Notes under the pieces: model-generated
Told to the model about the DNA's origin: nothing
What the model saw: only the letters and a program-made list of their open reading frames with translations
Databases searched by the model: none
Position numbers and translations under genes: made by a program
In this document: one piece after another, positions 32,901 to 41,432 of the stretch
Numbering within the stretch: position 1 is the first letter of the stretch
Layout: the number at the start of each line of letters is the position of its first letter
Assembly (NCBI GenBank): GCA_002753735.1
Contig: PEAN01000004.1
Span: 11,498 to 75,497 of the forward strand
Source: Magnetococcales bacterium DCbin4
GTDB lineage: Bacteria > Pseudomonadota > Magnetococcia > Magnetococcales > UBA8363
DNA length: 64,000 nucleotides
Direction of reading: 5' to 3'

Positions 32901-35304
32901 TGGGATCATAGACGAGTGGTCGGACACCCAGTTGTCCCTCGGCGGTGATCGTGATCAATTGACAGGCGTTGGGAACCTCTTCCGGCAATTGATCTTTTTC
33001 CACCCCCAGGCTGCCCGCCCCCAGCAGAATAGCACTGCCCCCGGATTGCCAGCCCCAGGAGACGCCGGTCATTCCGGCATGTTGATGGCCATACAAGAGC
33101 AGATGCGGACACGATTGTCGGACCAGGGTTTTGACCCGATCCTTGTTCTGGAAATCCTTGGCATCTTCGGGATTGTGATGCAGGGCCAAAATTTTCAGCC
33201 GTTCGTTCGGGGAACCGCGCCAATGGGCCAGGAGGGATTCAACCTGTTCGGCACTCAGTTGACCTCGGGTCTCCCCCGGCCGATGGGTGATCTTTTCGCA
33301 GGAGTTCAGGGTTGCCACCGACAACCGCAGCGAGGGAAAATCCCATATTCGCGCTCCCCGCTCCAGGCGTTGCACATGATCGGATGCGGGGAGGAATTTT
33401 TTTATAAACTGTTCATAGTTATTGAATTTTTCCGTTTCGATCCGGGAAAGGAGCGCCTCGTCGGTCAAGGCGTCGTTTTCCTTCAATTCCTCTTCCACCC
33501 GTCGGCATACAAAGCGGGATAGATCGTGGTTGCCGGGGAGGAATACAAAACGATCCCGGCCAATTCCCGCTTCCCCCGCCAGGGCGGCGAAAAACTCAAA
33601 CGCCCGATCATACTCGGAGGGCTTGGCTTGATTGGCGATGTCCCCGGTCACGATCACAAGATCGATCTGTCGGTGTTCGGGCAAGATTTCTCGGACCGAT
33701 GCGGCGGTCCGTTCGCCCAATTCCTTGGGCTTCATGGCGGCAAACCGGCTCCCCTCGCCAAAATGAAGGTCGGACAGGTGCAGAATATGAAGGCCGTTCC
33801 ACGATGGACTCATGGGGTCCTCAAGCGATGGTGACGGGGGGGCGGACTCGGGATCACGCGGTGCGAGGGGAATCCCTCCCTTGCGCCGAAGGTGAAATCC
33901 AATCCGGTAAATCTCGGGCAGGGTGATCCGGCCATCCTGCAACACATGAAAGAGGCCAATTTCCTGCAATTCCTGCCGTATCCCGGGGAGATCCAGCTGT
34001 CGGGGGAGACGGCGCAACGTATCCTCCTCCCGTCCTTTTTTGATCCGTTCCAGACTGCCGTGCCGTTGCCATAATTTTTCAATTTCCTCTCCGACCATTG
34101 GAACCGTCTGCCCGGCCATAGGCTCGAACAACGGTTCAACCCAGGGATGGTCTTCCTTTATCTCCTGAACTCGTACCGCAGAAGCCTGCTGGAGGCCAAA
34201 CCGGAGGGATTCGCCGGGAAGGGGAATGGGGTCCGAGCCTGATTCGGCATGACGGGCAGCATGGCGGATGGCGGCAAGGAAACTGCGCGGGCTGATCTGT
34301 CCGTTGGCATCTCCCAGATGATCGGGCAACCAGGTATGGGGCATCCCCCGTTTGCGGTCTCGCCCCATGAACGGGCCGGTCAGGGCATGAAAGACCTGTT
34401 TTTGCCGTTCTTCGTCGATTTGCAGTGGGGTGGGTAACCGCCAGAATTCTTTTTGTGGGGTCCACCGCAGGCCGAAGCGTTCCTGACAGGCGTTGCGGAA
34501 CCCTTCGCCATCGGGGGCGTTGCCCAAAAGATGCCATAAAAGATTGTAAAGATCCCGTGGTGGCCAGATCAGCCGCTCCTTGTTGCCGATCAGTTTGGAA
34601 CTGTCGGGAAAGTCGGTGATCCCGGGATCGGAGAGCAGGTCGGGACGGATAAAGACCTTGATGTGGAGGTGACGAAAGGAACGGAATTCAAGGAGCGATT
34701 GCAGCAGTTCCCGGGCCATCCGCCGCATCGTGCGCCAATGATCCGAAGTGCGATCCAGGGCATCGAACAGGATCAGGCGCTGTTCGTCCTTTTGTTCCAA
34801 TCGTTGTTCCAATTGCAGAAAGGCCCGTGACGTTTGTTCGGAATTCTCCTGGATCCAACGTACCCGGCGTTCCCAGTCGGAGAGGGCGGGTTTTTGATCG
34901 GCATCGAGCAGGTGATGGGCGAGGATGGCGCGCCAGATCGCACCCACCGAACATTTTTGCATCAGCGCTGCAAAGGATTGCCTGTCGGGATAATCATCGG
35001 GCCGGACCGCTTCACCGAATCCGGGGAAAATCTTCATCGCGGGATCGATGGGGAAATCATCCCGTTGTCGCGCCAATCGTTCCCTCAGCACCGGATCGAG
35101 GAGGCAGGTATACCAAAAACTTTTCCCCGAGCCGCGAATCCCCTCGACGAGCGTCTGGCGGGGGTGCAGGGCGCGGGCATGCGAGGCGGGCAGGTAGGGG
35201 ACCAGGGGCCGGAACGCGGCATCATCCAGGGCATTCAGGTATTCGGGAACGGCCTGAAGAATCAATGCGCGGGTCGCGGCGGCAGGCAAATAAACGGAGG
35301 TCAT
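29980..35304 (-). CDS. Giant NACHT NTPase with P-loop and calcineurin-like phosphoesterase domains
   Basis: A 1774-aa protein. The N-terminal ATPase-like domain has a P-loop GIRGSGKS at 55-62. A metallophosphoesterase follows at about 500-800 with HLSDLHFG, TGDIA, GNHDLS, LALHHNP and YGHQHAG, all metal ligands kept. A NACHT NTPase starts near 925 (GQAGAGKTTW, LMVDGWDE, TSRP). A helical region leads to 27 tetrapeptide [DY][LW]AR units (about 1493-1600) and a C-terminus ending in acidic residues. NACHT proteins with nuclease or other effectors guard bacteria against phages; the phosphoesterase may be the effector. Its ATG overlaps the stop of the ParA-like gene. Function is inferred. Confidence 0.82.
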   Translation of the reverse strand: MTSVYLPAAATRALILQAVPEYLNALDDAAFRPLVPYLPASHARALHPRQTLVEGIRGSGKSFWYTCLLDPVLRERLARQRDDFPIDPAMKIFPGFGEAVRPDDYPDRQSFAALMQKCSVGAIWRAILAHHLLDADQKPALSDWERRVRWIQENSEQTSRAFLQLEQRLEQKDEQRLILFDALDRTSDHWRTMRRMARELLQSLLEFRSFRHLHIKVFIRPDLLSDPGITDFPDSSKLIGNKERLIWPPRDLYNLLWHLLGNAPDGEGFRNACQERFGLRWTPQKEFWRLPTPLQIDEERQKQVFHALTGPFMGRDRKRGMPHTWLPDHLGDANGQISPRSFLAAIRHAARHAESGSDPIPLPGESLRFGLQQASAVRVQEIKEDHPWVEPLFEPMAGQTVPMVGEEIEKLWQRHGSLERIKKGREEDTLRRLPRQLDLPGIRQELQEIGLFHVLQDGRITLPEIYRIGFHLRRKGGIPLAPRDPESAPPSPSLEDPMSPSWNGLHILHLSDLHFGEGSRFAAMKPKELGERTAASVREILPEHRQIDLVIVTGDIANQAKPSEYDRAFEFFAALAGEAGIGRDRFVFLPGNHDLSRFVCRRVEEELKENDALTDEALLSRIETEKFNNYEQFIKKFLPASDHVQRLERGARIWDFPSLRLSVATLNSCEKITHRPGETRGQLSAEQVESLLAHWRGSPNERLKILALHHNPEDAKDFQNKDRVKTLVRQSCPHLLLYGHQHAGMTGVSWGWQSGGSAILLGAGSLGVEKDQLPEEVPNACQLITITAEGQLGVRPLVYDPKAIVSGKADGGRFIPTGTHRDHPLQPFPLPTGFKAERTSLPTPPTSDLGPFLTAYRQRLTEARPRWDLSATGTHALTLGWNTEEASLDDMYLSLRLGEHDKPDVLDAGTPLMPGDLLELQQPLIIRGQAGAGKTTWIRWTFHQLLRRTDALPILMELRSLAGYWAKASREEHSIDAWLAVWLKEQGMAGWVERFTAFLKDPGPIRPILMVDGWDELGALGHDFRAKLVGFLNAHSKVRCVVTSRPYGAGRPSGADGFDERIIQPLNDAEIADLVANFFQFAVKRPDATWNTSAFMASLERSENARKMARTALLLTLMLLISRNTTLPEKRIDLYIKCVDLLLLDIPKMKKMSGGRVRADSWKPADDDRILRYTADLAHAVQSSGKEHHSSAAITLPLEEMVALPWAGEETPEHKRGFLVWLLDSAGMLMARADDRLQFVHLSFQEYLTAKHLNDTNREDRYPELFQQWGQHDFWWETLRLWAALIDKRHPPNLEPVLESLFQDERKGLFLAGTILADGLGLVSTVDRWARQWTKSLNSSWSDETETVVEYWGRSRREDRQQALEKAMHRAGKMAPTWLAWVRHATAAEHLKFSPPPPPESNLITQRMVHYLADHETGYAPAAVERIIAASFPLWPGKSTPWIAFLRLVPGHRSVLGQHLQSLAGLEKNKDTLALFGAHWTRSRKALNQEEHDWARYLARDLARYLTRDWARDLARYLARYLARDLARYWARDLARYWARDWARYWARDLARDLARDLARYWARYWARYWARYWARYWARDWARDWARDLARDLARDLAHDFGLSVDNKNNLTFTFIEFLQPNRLSPRFIFASRAEELLPHTPPEWQPELRLFQAACRLSFEQNGDPGPFRDAMEEYDRTRQNDLPLWPTLARLVARQLTDGDRQYLDETIRHPEHLPPPYAEAVRFWLRGDLLLLDDKEVTLNDLLGFELPYWEEMPDEWDIDWEEEEKPEGE
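30505..30828 (-). repeat. 27 tandem 12-bp repeats encoding [DY][LW]AR
   Basis: An uninterrupted array of 12-base units of the form GCGCGCC(A/C)AGT(C/A) on the + strand. Two positions vary (A/C giving Leu or Trp; C/A giving Asp or Tyr), and a few units carry other single changes (one His, one Thr). All units keep the frame of the NACHT gene. Confidence 0.95.
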
Positions 35305-36608
35305 GGGGCAGTGGGCAACAGGAGGTCGGCCCGCTCAAAGAATTCTCCGAAGGCGGCGGTTATGATGGGTAGAGGCACCCGATTGGGATGATGGACCGGA
35401 TCAAATCCTTGCAGGTGGGGCATCCAGCGAATGTTCCAGGGGGTGTGGGGCGCAAAGCGGTCGTTCAGATCAAAGTTGAAAAGGGGTGCCGCTTCATCCC
35501 CCCCTTCATCGTAAAGGGTTGCCGTAAACAAAAGATAGAATTGTTCGCGCAACTTTTCTAAATAATCATCTGCATTGAGGTCCGGTATCATTCCCGCCAC
35601 GATTTGCAGGTGTTCCCGGAACTGCTCCAGCCGGGTATGATGCCGCAAATGGTGGAAAAGGTGCTGATACCCCCGCCATGTCTGGGGGGTATGGATGGCG
35701 AACAGAAAGGCGGTCGCTCCCAAACGGGTTACGGGGACGGCGGAAATATCGTGCAATCCGGCACGACTGTCGATCAGGACCACATCGGGCTGTTCCTGTT
35801 GTTCCAGGGCGCTCAACATCTGTTCCAACCGTTCGGCCCAGGGGATGGCACCCTTGGTGGGGTGGGGCAGATCCTGATAACACCGGGCCAGCTTCGCCAT
35901 ATAGTCCTTTTCATCCCTGCCATAGGCGGGAACCACCTTGATCCATCCCTCACCGGCGCCCTGAAGTGAACTCGGGGCCACCATTCCCGACTGCACCCAA
36001 TTCCCTTGACCCACCATCGATTCCACGAACCAATCCACGATACCGAATTCGGGCTGATGGTCATCGGGCAGCAGCATCGTGCCGACACCGGGTGATTCCA
36101 GGTCCAGATCGACGACAAGCACCTTGCGTTTGTTTTGCGCAAGATGCCATGCCCATACCGCAGCAGCGGTGGAACGTCCCACCCCCCCCTTGAGGCCAAA
36201 AAAGGTGAAACGCTGCGGTTTTTTTTCAGAACGGTTCAACTTGGTGGGCGACAACCAATCCTGGCCGGTGACCTGGCGTTCAAGGAGATATATCGTTTTT
36301 CCTTCTATGACCTTGAGCGGGATTAATTCACTGGACTTGAAAAAACGTTTTGGATTGGGAAGATCTTCATGAAAAAGAAAGAGGAGTTCTTTTTTATAGG
36401 TGAACGCCCCCAGGGCGGGATGGAGTTGATCTGAAAGAGGAATGAGGGATGTTTTCAGTTTTTCATTGTCCTGGGAAGCATTCAGGGCAATGCGGATGCG
36501 ACCGCGCAGGTCACGTAGAATGACAGGGTTTCCGGGTAAGGATGAAAGATGCGCCTCTACCTTCTGAAGGGCAATGTCGAGGGCTTCATTGAATGTGATG
36601 TGACTCAT
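35301..36608 (-). CDS. KGGVGR-type ParA-like ATPase
   Basis: A 435-aa protein. The first ~130 residues are an unrecognised domain. Then comes a deviant-Walker (SIMIBI) ATPase: Walker A KGGVGRST at 140-147, the strand VLVVDLDLESPG, and Walker B VVLIDSRAGLHD near 255. The R in place of K in the usual KGGVGKT is the mark of a ParA-like variant found in conflict-type operons rather than in chromosome partitioning. It overlaps the HEPN-like gene and the NACHT gene by ATGA on both sides, so the three are produced together. There is no ParB or centromere-like repeat nearby. Confidence 0.85.
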   Translation of the reverse strand: MSHITFNEALDIALQKVEAHLSSLPGNPVILRDLRGRIRIALNASQDNEKLKTSLIPLSDQLHPALGAFTYKKELLFLFHEDLPNPKRFFKSSELIPLKVIEGKTIYLLERQVTGQDWLSPTKLNRSEKKPQRFTFFGLKGGVGRSTAAAVWAWHLAQNKRKVLVVDLDLESPGVGTMLLPDDHQPEFGIVDWFVESMVGQGNWVQSGMVAPSSLQGAGEGWIKVVPAYGRDEKDYMAKLARCYQDLPHPTKGAIPWAERLEQMLSALEQQEQPDVVLIDSRAGLHDISAVPVTRLGATAFLFAIHTPQTWRGYQHLFHHLRHHTRLEQFREHLQIVAGMIPDLNADDYLEKLREQFYLLFTATLYDEGGDEAAPLFNFDLNDRFAPHTPWNIRWMPHLQGFDPVHHPNRVPLPIITAAFGEFFERADLLLPTAP

Positions 36609-37036
36609 TCGAGGGGTTTTTCCGGTTTGTGAAGCCGAAGTATTTTACATAGTCTTATGGTCCATCGACGTCGCTTACGGAAGTTATCGATTTTGAGGTC
36701 ATCATCGGAACAATAACGTTGATGGATGGACCAATCATCGTAAGGACAATCGTCAGGTAACGTTGAAAGAAGGTTCCCCTTCCTTATTTCTTCCAACGAT
36801 GCTTGAAAATTGGCCAAGAGTCTACCTTGATCCATATGGGAACGAAATTTTTTATTGTTTTTCAAATCCTGTTCATCCCGCGGATCGTGTGCGATCCACA
36901 AAGCCTTGATCATGCATTCGGCTGCCAGGCCATACAATTGGTCGGCATTGGCGTTCCGCTGGTTTTTCAGGAGGAATTCTGCATCTCGCAAGTGACGTTC
37001 AGCCGCCTTGGCATACTGTTCGACGCATTCCCCCAT
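36605..37036 (-). CDS. HEPN-like small protein
   Basis: A 143-aa helical protein. The start (YAKAAERHLRDAEFLL...ADQLYGLAAECMIKALW) matches the core of HEPN domains. The catalytic R-x4-6-H motif of HEPN RNases is not clear, so it may be an inactive or adaptor version. The C-terminus is basic. It starts three bases after msrB with AAGGA in the msrB end, and its stop overlaps the ParA-like ATG. Confidence 0.6.
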   Translation of the reverse strand: MGECVEQYAKAAERHLRDAEFLLKNQRNANADQLYGLAAECMIKALWIAHDPRDEQDLKNNKKFRSHMDQGRLLANFQASLEEIRKGNLLSTLPDDCPYDDWSIHQRYCSDDDLKIDNFRKRRRWTIRLCKILRLHKPEKPLE

Positions 37037-37039
37037 GGG

Positions 37040-37447
37040 TCATCCTTTTCGGGTGGCACCGGGATCGAAGGTGAGGGCGACGGAATTGATGCAATAGCGT
37101 AATCCCGTGGGTTCGGGGCCGTCGTCGAAGACATGGCCCAGATGGGCATCGCAGCGGGCGCACAGCACTTCGGTTCGGTGCATGCCAAAAGAAGAATCAT
37201 CGCGGTTGGTGAGGTGTTCCTGCTTGAGGGGGGCGAAAAAGCTGGGCCAGCCGCAGCCGGAATCGAATTTGGTTTGCGAGGAAAACAATTCGGTGCCGCA
37301 GCAGACACAACGGTAGATGCCCGCATCCTTGAATTCATGGAACCGGCCACTGAACGGCGCCTCCGTGCCGTGGCGTCGGCAGACCTGGAATTGTTCTCGG
37401 GACAATTCCTGCATCCATTGCGCATCGGATTTGATGATTTTATCCAT
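37040..37447 (-). CDS. msrB: Peptide-methionine (R)-S-oxide reductase
   Basis: A 135-aa MsrB. Zinc is bound by two CxxC pairs (CVCC and CARC), GCGWPSF is the substrate motif, HLGHVF holds the active His, and the catalytic Cys is in YCINSVAL. It repairs oxidised methionine in proteins. ATG 37447 gives the family length. It begins eight bases after thiC and is followed after three bases by the HEPN-like gene, so the conflict-like genes read out of a housekeeping run. Confidence 0.93.
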   Translation of the reverse strand: MDKIIKSDAQWMQELSREQFQVCRRHGTEAPFSGRFHEFKDAGIYRCVCCGTELFSSQTKFDSGCGWPSFFAPLKQEHLTNRDDSSFGMHRTEVLCARCDAHLGHVFDDGPEPTGLRYCINSVALTFDPGATRKG

Positions 37448-37455
37448 GGGATGCC

Positions 37456-38862
37456 TCATGCCGTGACGGGGTGTTCGGCGGCGGCGGGGGGTGGCTCGGG
37501 ACAAAAGTCGGGCAACAGTTTTTCTGCCAATCCCCGATATTTTTCGGTCACATCCCGGGAGAGTTTATAGGCACAGAACCGGGGGCCGCACATGGAGCAG
37601 AATTCCGCATTTTTGTGTGCCATGCCAGGGAGGGTTTCGTCATGGTATTCCCGTGCCCGATCCGAATCCAGGGCGAGTTCGAATTGCCGGTTCCAGTCGA
37701 AACGATAACGGGCGCGGCTCATTTCATCATCCTGGTCGCGTGCCCCGGGACGGTGACGGGCGATATCGGCGGCGTGGGCGGCGATCTTGTAGGCGATGAT
37801 GCCATTGCGGACATCCTCGGCGTTGGGCAACCCGAGATGTTCCTTGGGGGTGACATAACACAACATCGACGCCCCCTTCCAGGCGGCGATGGCGCCACCA
37901 ATGGCCGAAGCGATGTGGTCATAACCCGCCGCAATGTCGGTCACCAACGGACCCAGGACGTAAAACGGCGCTTCGTGGCACAACTGCCGTTCCTTTTCCA
38001 TGTTCATCTCGATCTGATCCATGGGAACATGACCCGGTCCTTCGATCATCACCTGGACATCCTGTTCCCAGGCCCGTTTGGTCAATTCACCCAGGATGCG
38101 CAGTTCGGTGAACTGGGCGGCATCGGAGGCATCATGCAGGGAACCGGGACGCAGGCCGTCGCCCAGAGAGAGGGTGACATCATGGCGTTTGCAGATTTCG
38201 AGCAGGCGGTCGAAATGGACGAACAGGGGGTTTTCCTGTTCATGGTAGAGCATCCATTGCGCCATCAATGCCCCGCCGCGAGAGACGATTTTGGTGATCC
38301 TGCTTTCGATCAACGGCAGCACCTCCATGACCACGCCGCAATGAACGGTCATGTAATCGACCCCTTGCCGGGCCTGTTCCTCGATGACATCAAGGATCAT
38401 GTCGGGGGTCAGATGGCGGACATCGGGGACCCGTTCGATGACTTCATAAATGGGAACGGTCCCGATGGGGACCGGGGAATTGCGTAAAATGCGTTCGCGT
38501 ATCTGGGGAATGAACTTGCCCGTGGACAGATCCATCACCGTATCGGCCCCGTGATGAATGGAAAGGCGCAATTTTTCCAACTCTTCCTCAAGGCTGGAGG
38601 AGATCTGGGAATTTCCGATATTGGCGTTGATCTTGCACCTGGCCGCAATGCCGATCCCCAAGGGATGCAGCTCCGGGTGATGGATGTTGGCGGGGATGAC
38701 CATGCGTCCACGCGCCACCTCCGCCTGGACCTGTTCGGGGGTCAGGCGTTCCATGGTGGCAACATGATGCATTTCGGGTGTGATCACCCCTTGCCGGGCA
38801 TAATGCATCTGGGTAACGTTACCCGTGCGTCCTTTGACCCATTCGGAACGAAAAGCTGACAT
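37456..38862 (-). CDS. thiC: Phosphomethylpyrimidine synthase ThiC
   Basis: A 468-aa radical-SAM enzyme that turns aminoimidazole ribotide into the hydroxymethylpyrimidine of thiamine. Recognisable blocks are [31 protein letters not shown] and EGPGHVP, and the C-terminal cluster motif CSMCGPRFC binds 4Fe-4S. It is the short form without the ~100-residue N-terminal extension of enterobacterial ThiC. GGGAG precedes the ATG. The 5' region does not show a TPP riboswitch that I can recognise. It heads the minus-strand run thiC-msrB-HEPN-ParA-NACHT. Confidence 0.95.
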   Translation of the reverse strand: MSAFRSEWVKGRTGNVTQMHYARQGVITPEMHHVATMERLTPEQVQAEVARGRMVIPANIHHPELHPLGIGIAARCKINANIGNSQISSSLEEELEKLRLSIHHGADTVMDLSTGKFIPQIRERILRNSPVPIGTVPIYEVIERVPDVRHLTPDMILDVIEEQARQGVDYMTVHCGVVMEVLPLIESRITKIVSRGGALMAQWMLYHEQENPLFVHFDRLLEICKRHDVTLSLGDGLRPGSLHDASDAAQFTELRILGELTKRAWEQDVQVMIEGPGHVPMDQIEMNMEKERQLCHEAPFYVLGPLVTDIAAGYDHIASAIGGAIAAWKGASMLCYVTPKEHLGLPNAEDVRNGIIAYKIAAHAADIARHRPGARDQDDEMSRARYRFDWNRQFELALDSDRAREYHDETLPGMAHKNAEFCSMCGPRFCAYKLSRDVTEKYRGLAEKLLPDFCPEPPPAAAEHPVTA

Positions 38863-39003
38863 AAACGTTTCTCCCGTTGATCGTAACCGGAATCATGGTG
38901 TGGTGGCGACACTGGGCGACCATTCGCCGGGGATGTCCCGGTGCCGATTCATCGACCCCGCATTGTGCGTATCCCGGGGTGTTTTTGACAAGGAGTTTTC
39001 CCC

Positions 39004-40047
39004 ATGAGCCTGCTCCAATCACTCCTGAAGATGGGTATCCCTTGGATTTCGGATCGGGGAAAGGAGACACCGTTGCACTTTGGCGATCCAGTGGCGGAAA
39101 AACAAGGGATCATGGATCGGTCCGCCCTCGTCGATTTCTCCCACCGAGGCACCGTCGTCCTTGCGGGGGATGAGCGGGTCTCCTTTCTCGGGGGACTGGT
39201 CACCAATCAAGTCAAGGATTTGAAAACCGACCGTTGCATCTACACCGCCATGCTCTCCCCCCAGGGGCGGTTTCAACGGGATTTCACCCTGATTGATCAT
39301 GGCACGGAAATTTATTTCGATACCGAGCCGGAGGTCGCCGCAGACCTGGTGACGGCGCTCAACTTCTATCGGTTGCGCAGCAAGGTGGAGATCCGCGATC
39401 AAAGTACCCTGTGGGGCATTCTGGGGGTGGTGGGGCCAACCGCCGGGGCCAGCCTGGCCGCCGTCTTTCCCGGAATCGACTTGGATGCCGCCCCCCTGGG
39501 GACCGTTTGGATCCCGGAACGGGATCTGCGTCTTTGGCGCGACCCGAGGCATCCTGCATTCGGCTATCGCATCCAGTGTTCCGCTGCCGGTTTCGTCGAT
39601 CTTTGGCAACGGTTGCGCTCGGGGATTCCCGCCGCTGGCTTCGCCGCCTGGGAGGCGTATCGGATCCGGCATGCCCTGCCCAGGGGCGGCTCGGAATGGA
39701 TTCCGGGCGAAACCCTCCTTCTGGAAGCGGGTGGCTTGGAATTGAACGCCGTCAGTTTCCAAAAAGGGTGTTATGTCGGTCAGGAAACCACCGCCCGCAC
39801 CCATCATCGGGGTACGTTGAAACGACGCTTGTTTCATGTCACCATCAATGGCCAGGAAACCGTACCGCCGATGACCCCGGTGTTGTTGTCTTCCGGTAAG
39901 GAGGCGGGGGTCGTTACCAGTGCCGTGGCCAATGATGACGGTTGTCAGGGGCTGGCAGTCCTGCGTTTGAGCGATGTCGCTTCCACCTTGACCGCCCTGG
40001 GGCGTCCCGTCACTGCCAAACGACCCGAATGGGCCTCCTGGGAATAA
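39004..40047 (+). CDS. ygfZ: YgfZ/GcvT-like folate-binding protein
   Basis: A 347-aa member of the YgfZ family, which helps assemble or repair Fe-S clusters and binds tetrahydrofolate. The signature KGCYVGQE has the conserved Cys at 256. AAGGAG stands nine bases before the ATG. It diverges from thiC, itself a Fe-S enzyme; the 141-base gap must hold both promoters. A hairpin terminator follows. Confidence 0.93.
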   Translation: MSLLQSLLKMGIPWISDRGKETPLHFGDPVAEKQGIMDRSALVDFSHRGTVVLAGDERVSFLGGLVTNQVKDLKTDRCIYTAMLSPQGRFQRDFTLIDHGTEIYFDTEPEVAADLVTALNFYRLRSKVEIRDQSTLWGILGVVGPTAGASLAAVFPGIDLDAAPLGTVWIPERDLRLWRDPRHPAFGYRIQCSAAGFVDLWQRLRSGIPAAGFAAWEAYRIRHALPRGGSEWIPGETLLLEAGGLELNAVSFQKGCYVGQETTARTHHRGTLKRRLFHVTINGQETVPPMTPVLLSSGKEAGVVTSAVANDDGCQGLAVLRLSDVASTLTALGRPVTAKRPEWASWE

Positions 40048-40058
40048 TCAATGATCAA

Positions 40059-40118
40059 AAAAGGGGGGTGGGGTCAATCCCACGCCATTTTTTCGATGGT
40101 GAGACCCCCTTTTGTTTT
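40059..40118 (+). terminator. Terminator after ygfZ
   Basis: AAAAGGGGG (40059-40067) pairs with CCCCCTTTT (40105-40113), with a further short GGTGGGGTC/GAGACCCC-like complement inside, then GTTTT. It again begins with ATGATCAAAAAAGG, like the other GC hairpins in the window. Confidence 0.7.
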
Positions 40119-40268
40119 CTCTGTCATTTTCTTTAATTTCCGCCCAAGGGGCATCCGAGACCCCGGGGTTGGCACCCGCGCTTCTTTTCTGTAGAATAGA
40201 ACCGCATGGACCATCCGGCCATTGACCATGGCCGCAGTCATCACTCTTTCTGGAATCAATCATCATTC

Positions 40269-41375
40269 ATGGACGCTTCTATCGATGGGGTCAAACCCCT
40301 TCCGCCGTTGCAGATCGGCGATTATACCATTCCGGTTCCCATCATCCAGGGAGGGATGGGGATTCGCGTGTCGGCCAATGGTCTGGCCTCCGCCGTCGCC
40401 AATGAGGGGGGGGCGGGCATCATTGCCACCGTGGCCCTTTCCCTCGCTTCCCAATACTATCAAAAGGGAAAAGATTATTTCCGCGCCAACATCAAGGCGC
40501 TCATCGATGAACTGGCCTTGACCCGGGAAAAAAGCCCAAAAGGGATCATCGGTACCAATTGCATGGTCGCCATCAAGGATTATGAGGCGATGGTGCGTAC
40601 TTCGGTCGAACATGGGGCGCAATTGATCATCTCGGGGGCGGGATTGCCCTTGCGCCTGCCCGAGTTCGCCCAGTCCAATCCCAGGGCCGCCTTGATCCCC
40701 ATCGTCTCTTCCCTGCGTGCCGCATCATTGCTGGCCAAACGCTGGCTCAAACAGTACAAACGAATCCCCGATGCCTTCGTCTTCGAAGATCCCAATGTGG
40801 CGGGTGGCCATCTGGGGGTCAACCGCAAACAATTGTTCGATGCCCAGCACGGATCCGATGTCGTGGTTCCGGAACTGGCCGAATGGTCACGGAAGGAATA
40901 TGGGGATGAAATCCCCATCGTAACCGCCGGCGGGGTCTGGGATCGCAAGGACATCGACCATGCCCTTTCCCTCGGGGCCAAAGGGGTTCAGATGGCCAGC
41001 CGCTTTCTGTGTACCTATGAATGCGATGCCCATCCCAACTTCAAACAGGCGTTCATCGATGCCAAGGAGGGGGATGTGGTGATCGTCGATTCACCCGCAG
41101 GGCTTCCCGGGCGTGCCATCAATACCGAATTCACCCGTACCTTGTTTCGCGGGGGTGAGGTCGCCGATCATTGTTTTGCCACCTGTCTGGAATACTGCCT
41201 CTGCCGTGAGCAGAAAGAGGCATTTTGCGTGGCCGCCGCTTTGCACCATGCCCAACAAGGCAATATGACCCATGGGCTCGTATTTACCGGTACCAATGCG
41301 GTTCGTCATAATAAAATTGTGCATGTCAGTGATATCTTCGATGAAATCCGTGCCGGTCGCCCCGCCCCTTCCTGA
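40269..41375 (+). CDS. Nitronate monooxygenase / FMN-dependent 2-nitropropane dioxygenase family
   Basis: A 368-aa TIM-barrel flavoprotein. It shows PIIQGGMGIRVS at the first strand, GTNCMVA, IISGAGLP, GGHLG, VTAGGVWD and GAKGVQMASRFL, which form the FMN site. The family oxidises alkyl nitronates; some members are enoyl-ACP reductases (FabK). A Cys-rich patch near the C-terminus (CFATCLEYCLC) is unusual and could bind metal. ATG 40269 is preferred to the upstream 40206. Confidence 0.85.
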   Translation: MDASIDGVKPLPPLQIGDYTIPVPIIQGGMGIRVSANGLASAVANEGGAGIIATVALSLASQYYQKGKDYFRANIKALIDELALTREKSPKGIIGTNCMVAIKDYEAMVRTSVEHGAQLIISGAGLPLRLPEFAQSNPRAALIPIVSSLRAASLLAKRWLKQYKRIPDAFVFEDPNVAGGHLGVNRKQLFDAQHGSDVVVPELAEWSRKEYGDEIPIVTAGGVWDRKDIDHALSLGAKGVQMASRFLCTYECDAHPNFKQAFIDAKEGDVVIVDSPAGLPGRAINTEFTRTLFRGGEVADHCFATCLEYCLCREQKEAFCVAAALHHAQQGNMTHGLVFTGTNAVRHNKIVHVSDIFDEIRAGRPAPS

Positions 41376-41432
41376 GGGATCGAAGGTTTTGATCGACGCA
41401 CCCCTTTCCGCCGTCTTGATGGAGTTCAAACC

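Noticed and set aside
31738..33522. Long plus-strand frame of 594 codons opposite the NACHT gene
   Set aside because: It is antisense to the NACHT and phosphoesterase domains, whose motifs are intact; the frame has no domain of its own.
35301..36608. Chromosome or plasmid partition ParA
   Set aside because: The Walker motif is KGGVGR rather than KGGVGK, there is a large extra N-terminal domain, and no ParB or centromere-like repeat is nearby; the HEPN and NACHT neighbours point elsewhere.
38863..39003. Possible TPP riboswitch upstream of thiC
   Set aside because: The minus-strand leader lacks the CTGAGA and other conserved TPP-aptamer segments; only GC-rich short stems were seen.
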